A stretch of DNA of 64,000 nt. It comes from Schistocerca nitens (Eukaryota > Arthropoda > Insecta > Orthoptera > Acrididae). The notes under the pieces were generated by a model. The model was not told where the DNA came from. It made no database searches and saw nothing but the letters and a program-made list of their open reading frames with translations. The first letter of the stretch is position 1; the number at the start of each line of letters is the position of its first letter. The position numbers were made by a program, and so were the translations under genes. Location of the stretch: NCBI RefSeq assembly GCF_023898315.1, contig NC_064616.1:708503389-708567388 (forward strand). The letters run 5' to 3'. This document shows positions 42,697 through 54,700 of this stretch, one piece after another.

Positions 42697-43860
42697 GGCT
42701 CATAGTGAAATTGCGTGCTTATGGAATATCATCTCAGTTATGTGACTGGATTTGTGATTTCCTGTCAGAGAGGTCACAGTTCATAGTAAGTGGCGGAAAG
42801 TCATCGAGTAAAACAGAAGTGACTTCTGGCGTTCCCCAAGGTAGTGTTATAGGCCCTTTGCTGTTCCTTATCTATATAAACGATTTTGGAGACAATCTGA
42901 GCAGCTGTCTTCGGTTGTTTGCAGATGACGCTGTCGTTTATCGACTAATAAAGTCATCAGAAGATCAAAACAAACTGCAAAACGATTTCGCAAAAAATTA
43001 ACTGAATGGTGTGAAAAGTGGCAGTTGACCCTAAATAACGAAAAGTGTGAGGTCATCCACATGAGTGCTGAAAGGAACTCGTTAAACTTCGGTTACACGA
43101 TAAATCAATCTAATCTAAAAGCCGTAAATTCAACTAAATACCTAGGTATTGCAATTACGAACAACTTAAATTGGAAGGAACACATAGAAAATGTTGTGGG
43201 GAAGGCTAACCAAAGACTGCGTTTTATTGGGAGGACACTTGGAAAATGTAACAGACCTACTAAGGAGACTGCCTACACTACGCTTGTCCGTCCTCTTTTA
43301 GAATACTGCTGCATCGTAATACAGCTACATCGAAAAAGTTCAAAGAAAGGCAGCACGTTTTGTATTATCGCGAAATATGGGAGAGAGTGTCACAGAAAGA
43401 TACAGGATTTGGGCTGGAAATCATTAAAAGAAAGGCGTTTTTCGTAGTGACGGAATCTTCTCACGAAATTCTAATCACCAACTTTCTCCTCCGAATGTGA
43501 AAATATTTTGTTGGCACCGACCTACATAGGAAGGAACGATCACGACGATAAAATAAGGGAAATCAGAGCACGTACGAAAAGATATAGGTGTTCATTCTTT
43601 CCGCGCGCTATACGAGATTGGAATAATAGAGAATTGTGAAGGTGGTTTGATGAACCCTCTGTCAGGCGCTTGAATGTGATTTGCAGAGTATCCATGTAGA
43701 TGTAGATGTAGATGCAATACGGCCATTTACGTCACATATTTTGTTACCCGCAACCTCACTCATGAGAACTTATATATGAACTATTTATATACATAATTAA
43801 CTTTGTACGGAACCTTCAGTGTGCGAGTCCTACTCGTACTTGTCTGTTTTTTTGTTTCTG

Positions 43861-44703
43861 TGTTTGTGTTCCCCATATGAAGAAAAAAAATTAATAAATG
43901 CTAATAAGGAAACTGAAGCTCATTGTTATTCACAAGGTAAAATCCAGGAATATCCAGGAATAATAATACAAGATGACTTGGACAGGATTTGTGATTGGTG
44001 TAAAGAATGGCAGCTAACTCTAAATATAGATAAATGTAAATTAATGCAGATGAATAGGAAAAAGAATCCCGTAATGTTTGAATACCCCATTAATAGTGTA
44101 GCGCTTGACACAGTCACGTCGATTAAATATTTGAGCGTAACATTGCAGATCGATATGAAGTGGGACAAGCATGTAATGGCAGTTGTGGGGAAGGCGGCTA
44201 GTCGTCTTCGGTTCATTGGTAGAATTTTGGGAAGATGTGGTTCATCTGTAAAGGAGACCGCTTATAAAACACTAATACGACCTGTTCTTGACTACTGCTC
44301 GAGCGTTTGGGATCCCTATCAGGTCGGATTGAGGGAGGACATAGAAGCAATTCTTTTGTTACTAGTAGGTTTGATCATCACGCGAGTGTTACGGAAATGC
44401 TTCAGGAGGAAATGCTCTGGAGGAAAGGAGGCGTTCTTTTCGTGAATCGCTACTGAGGAAATTTAGAGAACCAGCATTTGAGGCTGACTGCAGTACAATT
44501 TTACTGCCGCCAACTTATATTTCGCGGAAAGACCACAAAGATAAGATAAGAGAGATTAGGGCTCGTACAGAGGCATATAGGCAGTCATTTTTCCATCGTT
44601 CTGTTTGGGAGTGGAACAGGGAGAGAAGATGCTTGTTGTGGTACGAGGTACCCTCCGCCACGCACCGTATGGTGGATTGCGGAGTATGTGTGTAGATGTA
44701 GAT
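43861..44703 (+). pseudogene. 3' fragment of a second Jockey/CR1-like LINE
   Basis: Frame 43819-44445 contains DDLDRICDWCKEWQLTLNID, then KCKLMQMNRKKNP, SIKYLSVTLQIDMKWDKHVM, VVGKAASRLRFIGRILGRCG and RPVLDYCSSVWDPYQ. This is the region after the catalytic site. The coding start (about 43935) is truncated. The 3' end has CCCTCCGCCACGCACCGTAT and the TGTAGATGTAGATG tail. It is close to, but clearly different from, the LINE to its left (KEWQLTLNIDKC against EKWQLTLNNEKC). Confidence 0.85.
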
Positions 44704-44814
44704 GAATAAAGGCATGACTTAAGTATTGGATTGGTGCCTAACTTCGTAGCGTTTTCCTACAAGTGTAGTAAACACGACAGATACACATAACAGAGACTCT
44801 AGTCATCAATAATA

Positions 44815-45850
44815 TATTCTGCTTCACTATTTAAAATAGTATACAAACGCTGGGATAACTTTTCGATTTCATGACTGTAGAAATCACTTAGTTTTGAGGT
44901 GAAGAACTCGTCGAGCCATGTTTGGAGTGCATTTTCATCCGGATAGGAAGTTCATTGAAGGCTGTTTGAGAGAGAGAGAAAGAGGTGAAAATCTGAGGGC
45001 ACAAGATCAAAAGCGTAAGGCGTGTGCGGAATGACTTCCCAACCCAACTCCCGTATAGTGTATTTTGCCAGTCTAGCAGAATGCGTGCGGGTGTTATCGT
45101 GGAACAGCCTCACTTCACTCAATCTTCCTGGTCGTCGTTCTTGGATTGCGTCTGCAAAACGTCTCAGGTGTTGACAGTAAACTGAGCAGTGATGGTTTCA
45201 TGCCGGGAAAGCAATTCGTAGTACACCACACCGTCGCTGTTCCACCAGATGCATGACATCTTTTGTGGATGCACGCAAGTCTTTGTAAGGGGAGTTGCTG
45301 CTTTGTTTGTGCTCAACCATTCCTTTCTTTTCCTTATGTTAGCATAAAGACACCATTTCTCGTCGTCACCTGTAACGATACAGGACAGAATGCTCGGTGT
45401 TGTTCAAGAGCCAGTAGATGAGGAGCAAGCAAAGATGCACATACGCCACGCGCTTGCGGTACACATACATCCGAGTTCTGAAACCCCCCCCCCCCCCCCC
45501 CCCTTACCCTCTGCACGGAAATGTCGCACGTAGGTGGAATGATCGCAGTTCATCACATCGCCAGAGTTGTCGACTACAATTACGTGAATCACTGCGGATT
45601 AATGCGTTTAAATGGTCTTCATCAAACCCCGAAGGTCTTCTCGAACGTGGAGAATCACTAGTATCAAAATGACCCTCCTAAAACGAGAAAGCCTTTTCCT
45701 TGCCGCGCTCTGTCCAATGGCATTATCCTTATAAACGGCACGAATGTTTCTGGCTGCCTCCGTGGCTGCCACCCCTCTACTGAAATTCAACTGAAGAATA
45801 TATCGAAAATACTTGGCACTCTATTTTCTTTAGTCCACAGCTCCATTCAC
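44815..45850 (-). pseudogene. fossil mariner transposon (near-complete coding span)
   Basis: The minus strand begins at about 45800 with FSRGVAATEAARNIRAVYKD and ARKRLSRFRR, the mariner N-terminal helix-turn-helix block. The catalytic part follows at 45380-45180 (IVTGDDEKWCLYANIRKRKE, then VHPQKMSCIWWNSDGVVYYE, LLSRHETITAQ). The C-terminus is at 44950-44815 (ENALQTWLDEFFTSKLSDFY; EIEKLSQRLYTILNSEAEYI). Numerous shifts and stops and a 20-base homopolymer at 45484-45503 break it. Terminal repeats were not located. Confidence 0.8.
45484..45503. repeat. poly-C tract
   Basis: Twenty C's inside the mariner relic, breaking its reading frame. Confidence 0.9.
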
Positions 45851-46149
45851 TATCTCCAAACGACAATATGTAAACTCAGATAGCAATAGGGAACTACAAA
45901 CAACCGACAGACGAACCAGTGGCAACCGGAATACCAACATACAAAACAAAACCTCTACGATCTTACGCACCAACCTAATACTCACATTGAAATCGTCTTT
46001 TTTTTTTCGAAATTATGCGAAAATCAGAAACATAAAAGATAAGGTTTTTCAGATTTGATAAACCAAACTTCCATAGATGATGGGAAAGGATCATTCTGAG
46101 ATCGGAAAGCAGGGCCGGAAACGATTAAGTAAAAAATTATAAACGAAAA

Positions 46150-46349
46150 GGCCAGCCAGGGTGGCCGAGCGGTTCTAGGCACTTCAGTCTGGAACCGCGC
46201 GACCGCTACGGTCGCAGGTTCGAATCCTGCCTCGGGCATGGATGTTTGTCATGTCCTTAGGTTAGTTGGTTTAAGTAGTTCTAAGTTCTAGGGGACTGAT
46301 GACCTCAGATGTTAAGTCCCATAGTGCTCAGAGCTATTTGAACCATTTT
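46150..46349 (+). mobile_element. tRNA-derived SINE, family 1
   Basis: A full-length + copy with head GGTGGCCGAGCGGTTCTAGG, B box GGTTCGAATCC and CTGATGACC tail domain. Target-site duplication TTATAAACGAAAA lies at 46137-46149 and 46350-46362. Confidence 0.9.
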
Positions 46350-46439
46350 TTATAAACGAAAATGTGAAAATTCAAATTTATCGTCGATATTCCGACGACG
46401 ATGAAAGTCCAAGTACACATCACTGTATGATAAGTTTGT

Positions 46440-47005
46440 TTATCTACACAACGTGTTACATTCACAATAATTGTTCAAAGTGGTGTTCCCAATGGCTTTG
46501 CCGGTATGACGTCGCGTAAAGTTCTGTCGTATTCGTTCAAACAACCCCGATGAAGGTCGAACTATGTCGCAGGTAACGACAATTCTTGCTAGCAGATGCT
46601 CTGTAGCATCTACAGGTGCATCACACACAAGACTTGTCACATGACTTCACAAGAAGAAATCAAGTGATGTAAGATCAAGTGAACGAGCCAGTCATGAAAT
46701 ACGACTTCCTCAATCCTATCCACCTGTCAAGCAGTGTCTGACGCAGATGTTCACGAGTAAGATGAGCAAAGTGAACTGAGGTTCCATGACGCTGGAGCCA
46801 CATACGTGCAGGAAGATCAAATGAAATATCTGCCAATGATGTGGTGAATATGTTTTTCACAAACACAGAGTGTAGTGGCGATGTTAAACGTTTGGGGAAG
46901 CTGGTACTGGCAGAGGGGTGGTGGCGGCAGGAAGGCCACCCGGCCACCCTCAACCACAAACATTGCCAAATCCAGTTTAGCAGGCGGCTCCGTGAGGACA
47001 AAGGA
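46440..47005 (-). pseudogene. fossil IS630/mariner-superfamily transposase
   Basis: Minus strand 46675-47001: TTSLADISFDLPARMWLQRH (MWFQQDG-like with the Asp lost), GTSVHFAHLTREHLRQTLLD, RWIGLRKS. Then 46440-46640: DATEHLLARIVVTCDIVRPS and SGLFERIRQNFTRRH, followed by a relic of the GGRHFEHL end. Same broad family as 22072, 26361, 57720 and 58535. Inactive. Confidence 0.7.
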
Positions 47006-47983
47006 TAAGGCCAGGGAACAAAATAAAAGTCAGATTTAAATTACTTTCTCTGTGTTTTTAATTAAAGGGCATAAAGGAGAAACCAGAGTAGATAAAATCT
47101 TTCCGGCGGATTAGCAGCTGGCAAACGTGTCGAAAAGCTTATTTAGCAGCATAGGCGTCTGATTGTACATCCAACACCCTTGACTGCTGAGCGTCTATCT
47201 CTTCTGACAGGCAACAGTGTAGAGTAAATTTTTGAATAATTATTTAAATAAAAATACAATTTTAATATAAAACTTTTTCAGTCAGATTAAACATTACACT
47301 ATAATTTCTTCCATCTCAGTCCAAATTCATAACCCCATACTGAAAACACTTTGAAGTTGAAAACGACAAACGTGGGATACATGCGATAGCTAACACTAAG
47401 GAGGTGAACTACTCTTGCATCAGCTATGTATTGCATGCACCCCAGCTTTTTCGTTTTAAACCTTACAACGATTTTCATAATTATTAAAAATTAACAATCA
47501 CAAATTTTCAAAACTACCTGTGTGGCGGTCAGGAACCTGTGTGGGGGTAGGAGAAATTATTTTATATTTTCCCGTCGAATTTAAAAAACGTGTTATATTT
47601 AAAATTTATTTTTATTTAAATAATTATTTTCTGCTTTTTAGTCTTGAGTGTGAAATTTTTCGTAGCCACGTTTCACAAAAATTGTTTAGGTTTAAGTGAA
47701 AATCTCCCTCGTCAGCTACCTAAGAAGTATAGTGCTCACGTTGACGCCGTAGTCTTGCTATGAGAGCTAGGAAGATCAGACAGACAAGAAAGCGGGTGAG
47801 TATTGCATTGTCATCTAGTTCTGAGTTATGTTTAAAATTTCAAGTCTCAAGCTCGTCGGGAAGTTAATTTAAAATCAGTTAGGAAAATTGTACCGAGCAG
47901 GCAGACAGACTAGGAAGCCACCGAATAAATAAGTGTCAAAAATAATAATACTGTTATTCGTGACTATATAATGTTCTGACACG
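47006..47983. other. no recognised gene
   Basis: AT-rich sequence with no recognisable frame or repeat. Confidence 0.4.
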
Positions 47984-47985
47984 TA

Positions 47986-49205
47986 TACTATGTGATCAAA
48001 AGAATCCGGACACCTGGCTGAAAATGACTTATAAGTTCGTGGTGCCCTTCTTCGGTTATGCTGGAATTCAATTTGGTGTTGGCCCACTCTTAGGCTTGAT
48101 GACAACTTCCACTCTCGGAGGCATGCGTTCAATCAGGTGCTGGAATATTTCTTGGGGAATGGCAGCCCATTCTTCACGGAGTGCTGCACTCAGGAGAGGT
48201 ATCGATGTCGGTCGATGAAGCCTAGCACGAAGTCGGCGCTCGAAAACATCTCAAAGGTGTTCTATGGGATTCAGGTCAGCATTCCGTGCAGGCCAGTCCA
48301 TTACAGGGATGTTATTGTCGTGTAACCACTCCGACACAGGCCGTGAATTATGAACATGTGCTCGATCGTGTTGAAAGATGCAATCGCCATCCCCGAAGCG
48401 CTCTTCAACAGTGGGAAGCAGGAAGGTGCTTAAAACGTCAATGTAGGCCTGTGCTGTGATAGTGCCACGCAAAACAACAAGGAGTGCAAGCCTCCTCCTT
48501 GAAAAACGCGACCACCCCGTAACACCACCGCCTCCGAATTTTACTGTTGACACTACACACGCTGGCAGATGACGTTCACCGGTCATTCGCCATACTCACA
48601 CCCTGCCATCGGATCGTCACATTGAGTACCGTGATTCGTCACTCCACACAACGTTTTTCCACTGTTCAATCGTCCTTACATCAAGCGATGCGTCGTTTGG
48701 CATTTACAGGCTTATGAGCAGCCGCTCGATCATGAAATCCTGGTTTCCTCACCTCCCGCCTAACTGTCATAGTACTTGCAGTGGATCCTGATGCAGTTTG
48801 GAATTCCTGTGTGATGATCTGGATAGGTGTCTGCCTATTACACATTACGACCCTCTTCAACAGTCGGCGGTCTCTGTCAGTCAACAGGCGAGGTCAACCT
48901 GTACGCTTTTGTGCTGTACGTATCCCTTCACGTTTACACTTCACAATCACATCGGAAACAGTGGACCTAGGGATGTTTAGGAGTGTGGAAATCCCGCGTA
49001 CAGACTTATGATACAAGTGACACCCAATCACCTAGCCACATTCGAAGTCCGTGAGTTCCGCGTAGCGCCCCATTCTGCTCTCTCACGATGTCTAATGACT
49101 ACTGAGGTTGCAGATATAAACTACCTGGCATTAGGTGGCAGCACAAAGCACCTAATACGAAAGAAGTGTTTTTGATGGTGTCCGGACACTTTTGATCACA
49201 GGGTG
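47986..49205 (-). mobile_element. complete but decayed Tc1-like transposon
   Basis: Inverted ends TACTATGTGATCAAAAGAAT then CCGGACACC (left) and the complement of CACCCTGTGATCAAAAGTGT then CCGGACACC (right) are flanked by TA at 47984-47985 and 49206-49207. Length 1.22 kb is normal for a Tc1 element. The related 3' end at 205-424 shows this family is present at least twice. Confidence 0.9.
48020..49075 (-). pseudogene. Tc1 transposase, frame-broken
   Basis: N-terminal part: frame 48681-48884, MTDRDRRLLKRVVMCNRQTP and GSTASTMTVRREVRKPGFHD. The first catalytic block near 48610-48650 is off-frame. Frame 48251-48586 has GERHLPACVVSTVKFGGGGV, CIFQHDRAHVHNSRPVSEWL (second Asp, QHDNAPCH-like) and WPARNADLNPIEHL (final Glu). 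Catalytic residues are mostly still visible; frameshifts and stops block expression. Confidence 0.85.
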
Positions 49206-49207
49206 TA

Positions 49208-51741
49208 CTTCGAATGCTGCAGATTTCAGTATGATCTTAACTGAAAAGATGAACATGTTGTTGTGATGCTTAAGAATAACTAAATATTCCTCTTAAAAAC
49301 GTAAAATAAATGTGTTTAACTACAGTATGGCAACATAAATAAAAGAGAATGAAAGGAAAGATATTTGTACACCAATCAAAAGTTCATCAAAAGTAACGAA
49401 ACTCTTGAATACAGAAATAATTTAAAATAAGTAAATATTAATACATTTAACACTTCTTGGAGGTGTATGGTACGAATATTACAGTTAATTATCAAGTTCA
49501 TCTAATGTTACGCAACATTGCACTTTGTCTGCACATTTTTAGTTACTATAACACAATATTATGTACGTATCTCTGCAATAAATGAACAGGTATTAGTATC
49601 AGCTGTATAAACAAATATGTAACATATTACCTGAAACATATAAAATACTAGAATCACATGAAGTGGGCCTATTTTTCCGTAGAAAAGCTGTGAATAATAC
49701 ATTGATCCCTGTCATTACCAGTATTGACTTAAAAGTTAACTATGACCTGCAGTGGGAATTTTAAGTGCCCATCTTTCTTAAATCCAATATTTCACCAAAA
49801 AATCAGAACAGAAAAACGATATACATAGTATAGAAAAGATCATGTCAGTTAATAATGAATTTTGTGACGAATGAAATACAAATAAATAATCTTCACGTAG
49901 TCTCCCAGACAGTCCACTTCACTCGCTTACCACCAACCAAATGCACCCTATATATGAAAGGAATTGAGAAGAGAGCGAATATTAGCAATATTAAATACTG
50001 AACATTAAATACTGAACATTATAATTAGAATCACGGTTTTGTTCAGACAGACTCTGTTCATATGTAGCTGAACAGTTGTGGTTTTCAATAACGCCATTTA
50101 TACAAAAATAAAGTATTGCGTTATCCCCTTTAATTTAATGACCAGCTGAGCTGAATCAGTAGCGTCAATTAGCGTGGTGTCTATTAATAGAGGATATATA
50201 ACATAAACCGATTGAATCGTACTAGGTATGAAGTACCAAATCTTTGATGTAGAAACGACTGAAAATAAACTACTAGCCGACGGGAAAGTAGGTTCATCGC
50301 TATTATTTTTGTGTGTATTAGAGATCCTGTAGGACAGAGTAGTGCATAAAGATGCTCCGTATGATGTAGAGGATTAACCTCACTGAATACAGAAGGGATA
50401 TCCAGGGCTTTGTGTGTAACGTGGATACCTGATGGAGTTGCTACTATGCTGCGCATGAGAAGGAAATACGAAATAGCATTGGTGGATCGATGATAATACA
50501 AATAAAAGCCCCTAAAAATACAAAAATAAGCGGATAGAGCACACAGCGTGTACAACCACCGTATCATATAATACCGAACGGCACTATAGGACATCTATGT
50601 GTGTACGGCACCTTAGAAAACCTCAACAGCCACTATTAAAAAGGTTTATCACCCTTACTGACGCATTCGCCTGTTTAACTCAGCAGAAAGTGCTTGCAGA
50701 AAATGCTCCATCAATGAAGGAAAAACCAATGATTTTTGCATTAAATATCATAATGATGGACTACAGGAGCAGCACGAAACCTTGTCATTAAAAAATCTAG
50801 GGGAGTGGCTCGCCAGGAGACATGCTATACACGAGTAGAGTGCGCGAAAATATAAATGCGGGTCCAGTGTCAAAACCATTGTACCTCGTCGTACTGTGAA
50901 AGGTGGGAGACGTTCCAAGTTAACGACACAGCAGCTGAAATTCGAGCGCTTTTAGTAATATTACTGCGAAGAAATTGCGAATGCTAAAAGGTAGGGAGTC
51001 GTTTCGTGCCAGTCCAATTGAAGTAGTGGTGCATTAACCCATAGCGAGCGAGCCAGTTGTGGTCTCCAAGCACCGTGCACATGGGTGCCTTTGTTAGCGG
51101 GAGGTGCCGTTAACAACCTACACCGAAGGCAACGTAAAACTTGCCCGTAGGAGAATAATAACTTCGCTAGGCACAATTTGAGCAATGTCAACCTATAATT
51201 AGAAAAACATTGAAGTCGATCATGGTTGAAACACAATTATTGTTATGGGAAATCGATAAGCACTTACAACCATAGTGTCGTAACATACCCAAGAAATAAT
51301 CAAATCAAATTAACAATCCGTGAAACCTGTGTAGATGAATCCACAGAGTTAGTTGATGTGGCATGTATCACTAGTTTAGAGAAGTATTAATTCATTCAAA
51401 CAAATACTGTTATGCAAAAATGCTAGTCGTTGTAAAATGGCACATAATCATTGGAAGATAGCAGAAATAATGAAAACATCTTTCGGGACCTAATAAATAG
51501 TTACTGCCTTTAAAACTTGAGGGAAAAGAACCAAGTTAGAAGTCTGACGCCACAAGACACCACTGCAAAATTAACAACGCACTGAAAAATCACAAAAGGA
51601 TATTTAGCCTATCGACACGAAGTAAATGTGCACTTGAGTTTCTCGTCAGAAGCACAGACTCACAGAAAAGAGCATTGATCTTTATAGCCAAAAACGTCTG
51701 ACCTGAAGACAATTGTTACATTATTATTATTATCTTCCCCC
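49208..51741. other. AT-rich sequence, no recognised gene
   Basis: About 2.5 kb with no long frame except 50184-50594 (136 codons, minus, no known motif). A short block at 51020-51130 is richer in GC (TGGTCTCCAAGCACCGTGC). No SINE head or transposase signature is seen. Confidence 0.4.
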
Positions 51742-54700
51742 ATGAACCATGGACCTTGCCGTTGGTGGGGAGGCTTGCGTGCCTCAGCGATACAGATGGC
51801 CGTAGCGCAGGTGCAACCGCAACGGAGGGGTATCTGTTGAGAGGCCAGACAAACATGTGGTTCCTGAAGAGGGGCAGCAGCCTTTTCAGTAGTTGCAGGG
51901 GCAACAGTCTGGATGATTGACTGATCTGGCCTTGTAACAATAACCAAAACGGCCTTGCTGTGCTGGTACTGCGAACGGCTGAAAGCAAGCTGAAACTACA
52001 GCCGTAATTTTTCCCGAGGACATGCAGCTTTACTGTATGATTAAATGATGATGGCGTCCTCTTGGGTAAAATATTCCGGAGGTAAAATAGTCCCCCATTC
52101 GGATCTCCGGGCGGGGACTACTCAAGAGGACGTCGTTATCAAGAGAAAGAAAACTGGCATTCTACGGATCGGAGCGTGGAATGTCAGATCCCTTAATCGG
52201 GCAGGTAGGTTAGAAAATTTAAAAAGGGAAATGGATAGGTTAAAGTTAGATGTAGTGGGAATTAGTGAAGTTCGGTGGCAGGAGGAACAAGACTTTTGGT
52301 CAGGTGATTACAGGGTTATAAATACAAAATCAAATAGGGGTAATGCAAGAGTAGGTTTAATAATGAATAAAAAAATAGGAGCGCGGGTTAGCTACTACAA
52401 ACAGCATAGTGAGCGCATTATTGTGGCCAAGATAGACACAAAGCCCATGCCTACTACAGTAGTACAAGTTTATATGCCAACTAGCTCTGCAGATGATGAA
52501 GAAATTGATGAAATGTATGACGAGATAAAAGAAATTATTCAGGTAATGAAGGGAGACGAAAATTTAATAGTCATGGGTGACTGGAATTCGTCAGTAGGAA
52601 AGGGGAGAGAAGGAAACATAGTAGGTGCATATGGATTGGGGGGAAGAAATGAAAGAGGAAGCCGCCTTGTAGAATTTTGCACAGAGCACAACTTAATCAT
52701 AGCTAACACTTGGTTCAAGAATCATAAAAGAAGGTTGTATACCTGGAAGAATCCTGGAGATACTAAAAGGTATCAGATAGATTATATAATGGTAGATTTA
52801 GGAACCAGGTTTTAAATTGTAAGACATTTCCAGGGGCAGATGTGGATTCTGACCACAATCTATTGGTTATGAACTGCAGATTGAAACTGAAGAAACTGCA
52901 AAAAGGTGGGAATTTAAGGAGATGGGACCTGGATAAACTGAAAGAACCACAGGTTGTAGAGAGTTTCAGGGAGAGCATAAGGGAACAATTGACAGGAATG
53001 GGGGAAAGAAATACAGTAGAAGAAGAATGGGTAGCTCTGAGGGATGAAGTAGTGAAGGCAGCAGAGGATCAAGTAGGTAAAAAGACGAGGGCTAATAGAA
53101 ATCCTTGGGTAACAGAAAAAATATTGAATTTAATTGATGAAAGGAGAAAATATAAAAATGCAGTAAATGAAGCAGGCAAAAAGGAATACAAACGTCTCAA
53201 AAATGAGATAGACAGGAAGTGCAAAATGGCTAAGCAGGGATGGCAGGAGGACAAATGTAAGGATGTAGAGGCTTGTCTCACTAGGGGTAAGATAGATACT
53301 GCCTACAGTAAAATTAAAGAGATCTTTGGAGAGAAGAGAACCACTTCTATGAATATCAAGAGCTCAGATGGAAACCCAGTTCTAAGCAAAGAAGGGAAGG
53401 CAGAAAGGTGGAAGGAGTATATAAAGGGTTTATACAAGGTCGCTGTACTTGAGGACAATATTATGGAAATGGAAGAGGATGTAGATGAAGATGAAATGGG
53501 AGATAAGATACTGCGTGAAGAGTTTGACAGAGCACTGAAAGACCTGAGCCGAAACAAGGCCCCAGGAGTAGACAACATTCCATTAGAACTACTGATGGCC
53601 TTGGGAGAGCCAGTCATGACAAAACTCTACCATCTGGTGAGCAAGATGTATGAGACAGGCGAAATACCCACAGACTTCAAGAAGAATATAATAATTCCAA
53701 TCCCAAAGAAAGCAGGTGTTGACAGATGTGAAAATTACCGAACTATCAGTTTAATAAGTCACAGCTAAAAAATACTAATGCGAATTCTTTACAGACGAAT
53801 GGAAAAACTAGTAGAAGCGGACCTCGGGGAAGATCAATTTGGATTCCGTAGAAATGTTGGAACACGTGAGGCAATACTAACCTTACGACTTATCTTAGAA
53901 GAAAGATTAAGAAAAGGCAAACCTACGTTTCTAGCATTTGTAGACTTAGAGAAAGCTTTTGACAACGTTAACTGGAATACTCTCTTTCAAATTCTGAAGG
54001 TGGCAGGGGTAAAATACAAGGAGCGAAAGGCTATTTACAATTTGTACAGAAACCAAATGGCAGTTATAAGAGTCGAGGGGCATGAAAGACAAGCAGTGGT
54101 TGGGAAAGGAGTGAGACAGGGTTGTAGCCTCTCCCCGATGTTATTCAATCTGTATATTGAGCAAGCAGTAAAGGAAACAAAAGAAAAATTCGGAGTAGGT
54201 ATTAAAATTCATGGAGAAGAAGTAAAAACTTTGAGGTTCGCCGATGACATTGTAATTCTCTCAGAGACAGCAAAGGACTTGGAAGAGCAGTTGAACGGAA
54301 TGGACAGTGTCTTGAAAGGAGGATATAAGATGAACATCAACAAAAGCAAAACGAGGATAATGGAATGTAGTCAAATTAAGTCGGGTGATGCTGAGGGCAT
54401 TAGATTAGGAAATGAGACACTTAAAGTAGTAAAGGAGTTTTGCTATTTAGGGAGTAAAATAACTGATGATGGTCGAAGTAGAGAGGATATAAAATGTAGA
54501 CTGGCAATGGCAAGGAAAGCGTTTCTGAAGAAGAGAAATTTGTTAACATCGAGTATAGATTTAAGTGTCAGGAAGTCGTTTCTGAAAGTATTTGTATGGA
54601 GTGTAGCCATGTATGGAAGTGAAACATGGACGATAAATAGTTTGGACAAGAAGAGAATAGAAGCTTTTGAAATGTGGTGCTAGAGAAGAATGTTGAAGAT

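Larger units (their letters stand above)
41402..43445 (+). pseudogene. reverse transcriptase of the LINE, broken
   Basis: In order: 41402-41962 linker (PPWYTKRVTTLLQKQRNKHA; KRFWSYVKYVSGKK; LNKCKSSGPDSVPVRFL), then a stop. A continuing frame (ADALAPYLTIIYNCSL; LKDWKVAQVTPIFKKGS; NPLHYRPVSLTSICSRILEH; THSEHGFRKHRSCE) follows and is cut by the first SINE. Next is TQLALYSHEVLSAIDKGFQT with DFRKAFDTVPHKRL, cut by the second SINE. Then TSGVPQGSVIGPLLFLIYIN and CLRLFADDAVVYRL (catalytic ADD). After a one-base shift near 43000 comes LTEWCEKWQLTLNNEKCEV and YLGIAITNNLNWKEHIENVV. It is the typical arrangement of Jockey/CR1-type reverse transcriptases. Catalytic residues remain. Confidence 0.9.
41334..43714 (+). 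mobile_element. Jockey/CR1-like non-LTR retrotransposon, 5'-truncated, with two nested SINEs
   Basis: It starts inside the coding region and ends in a TGTAGA repeat tail (43700-43714), like those at 191-204 and 44692-44703. A family 4 SINE (42245-42418) and a truncated family 1 SINE (42553-42696) interrupt it. Only the part downstream of the endonuclease is present. Confidence 0.85.
41155..43860 (+). repeat. unclassified interspersed repeat, split by a LINE
   Basis: 41155-41333 (GGAGATCGGTGAAAACGGAA, CCGTCCGCCTGTCCGTCTGT, GGTAGAGGTATGACGTTGAA, ACTTAAGCTTCTAAGTCAA) and 43715-43860 (GGCCATTTACGTCACATATT, AATTAACTTTGTACGGAACC, GTGCGAGTCCTACTCGTACT) appear to be two halves of a single repeat separated by the LINE at 41334-43714. 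The class of this repeat is unknown to me. Confidence 0.5.

Noticed and set aside
50184..50594. Small membrane-like protein on the minus strand (136 codons)
   Set aside because: The hydrophobic look comes from AT-rich codons. No conserved motif, no Kozak-like or splice evidence.
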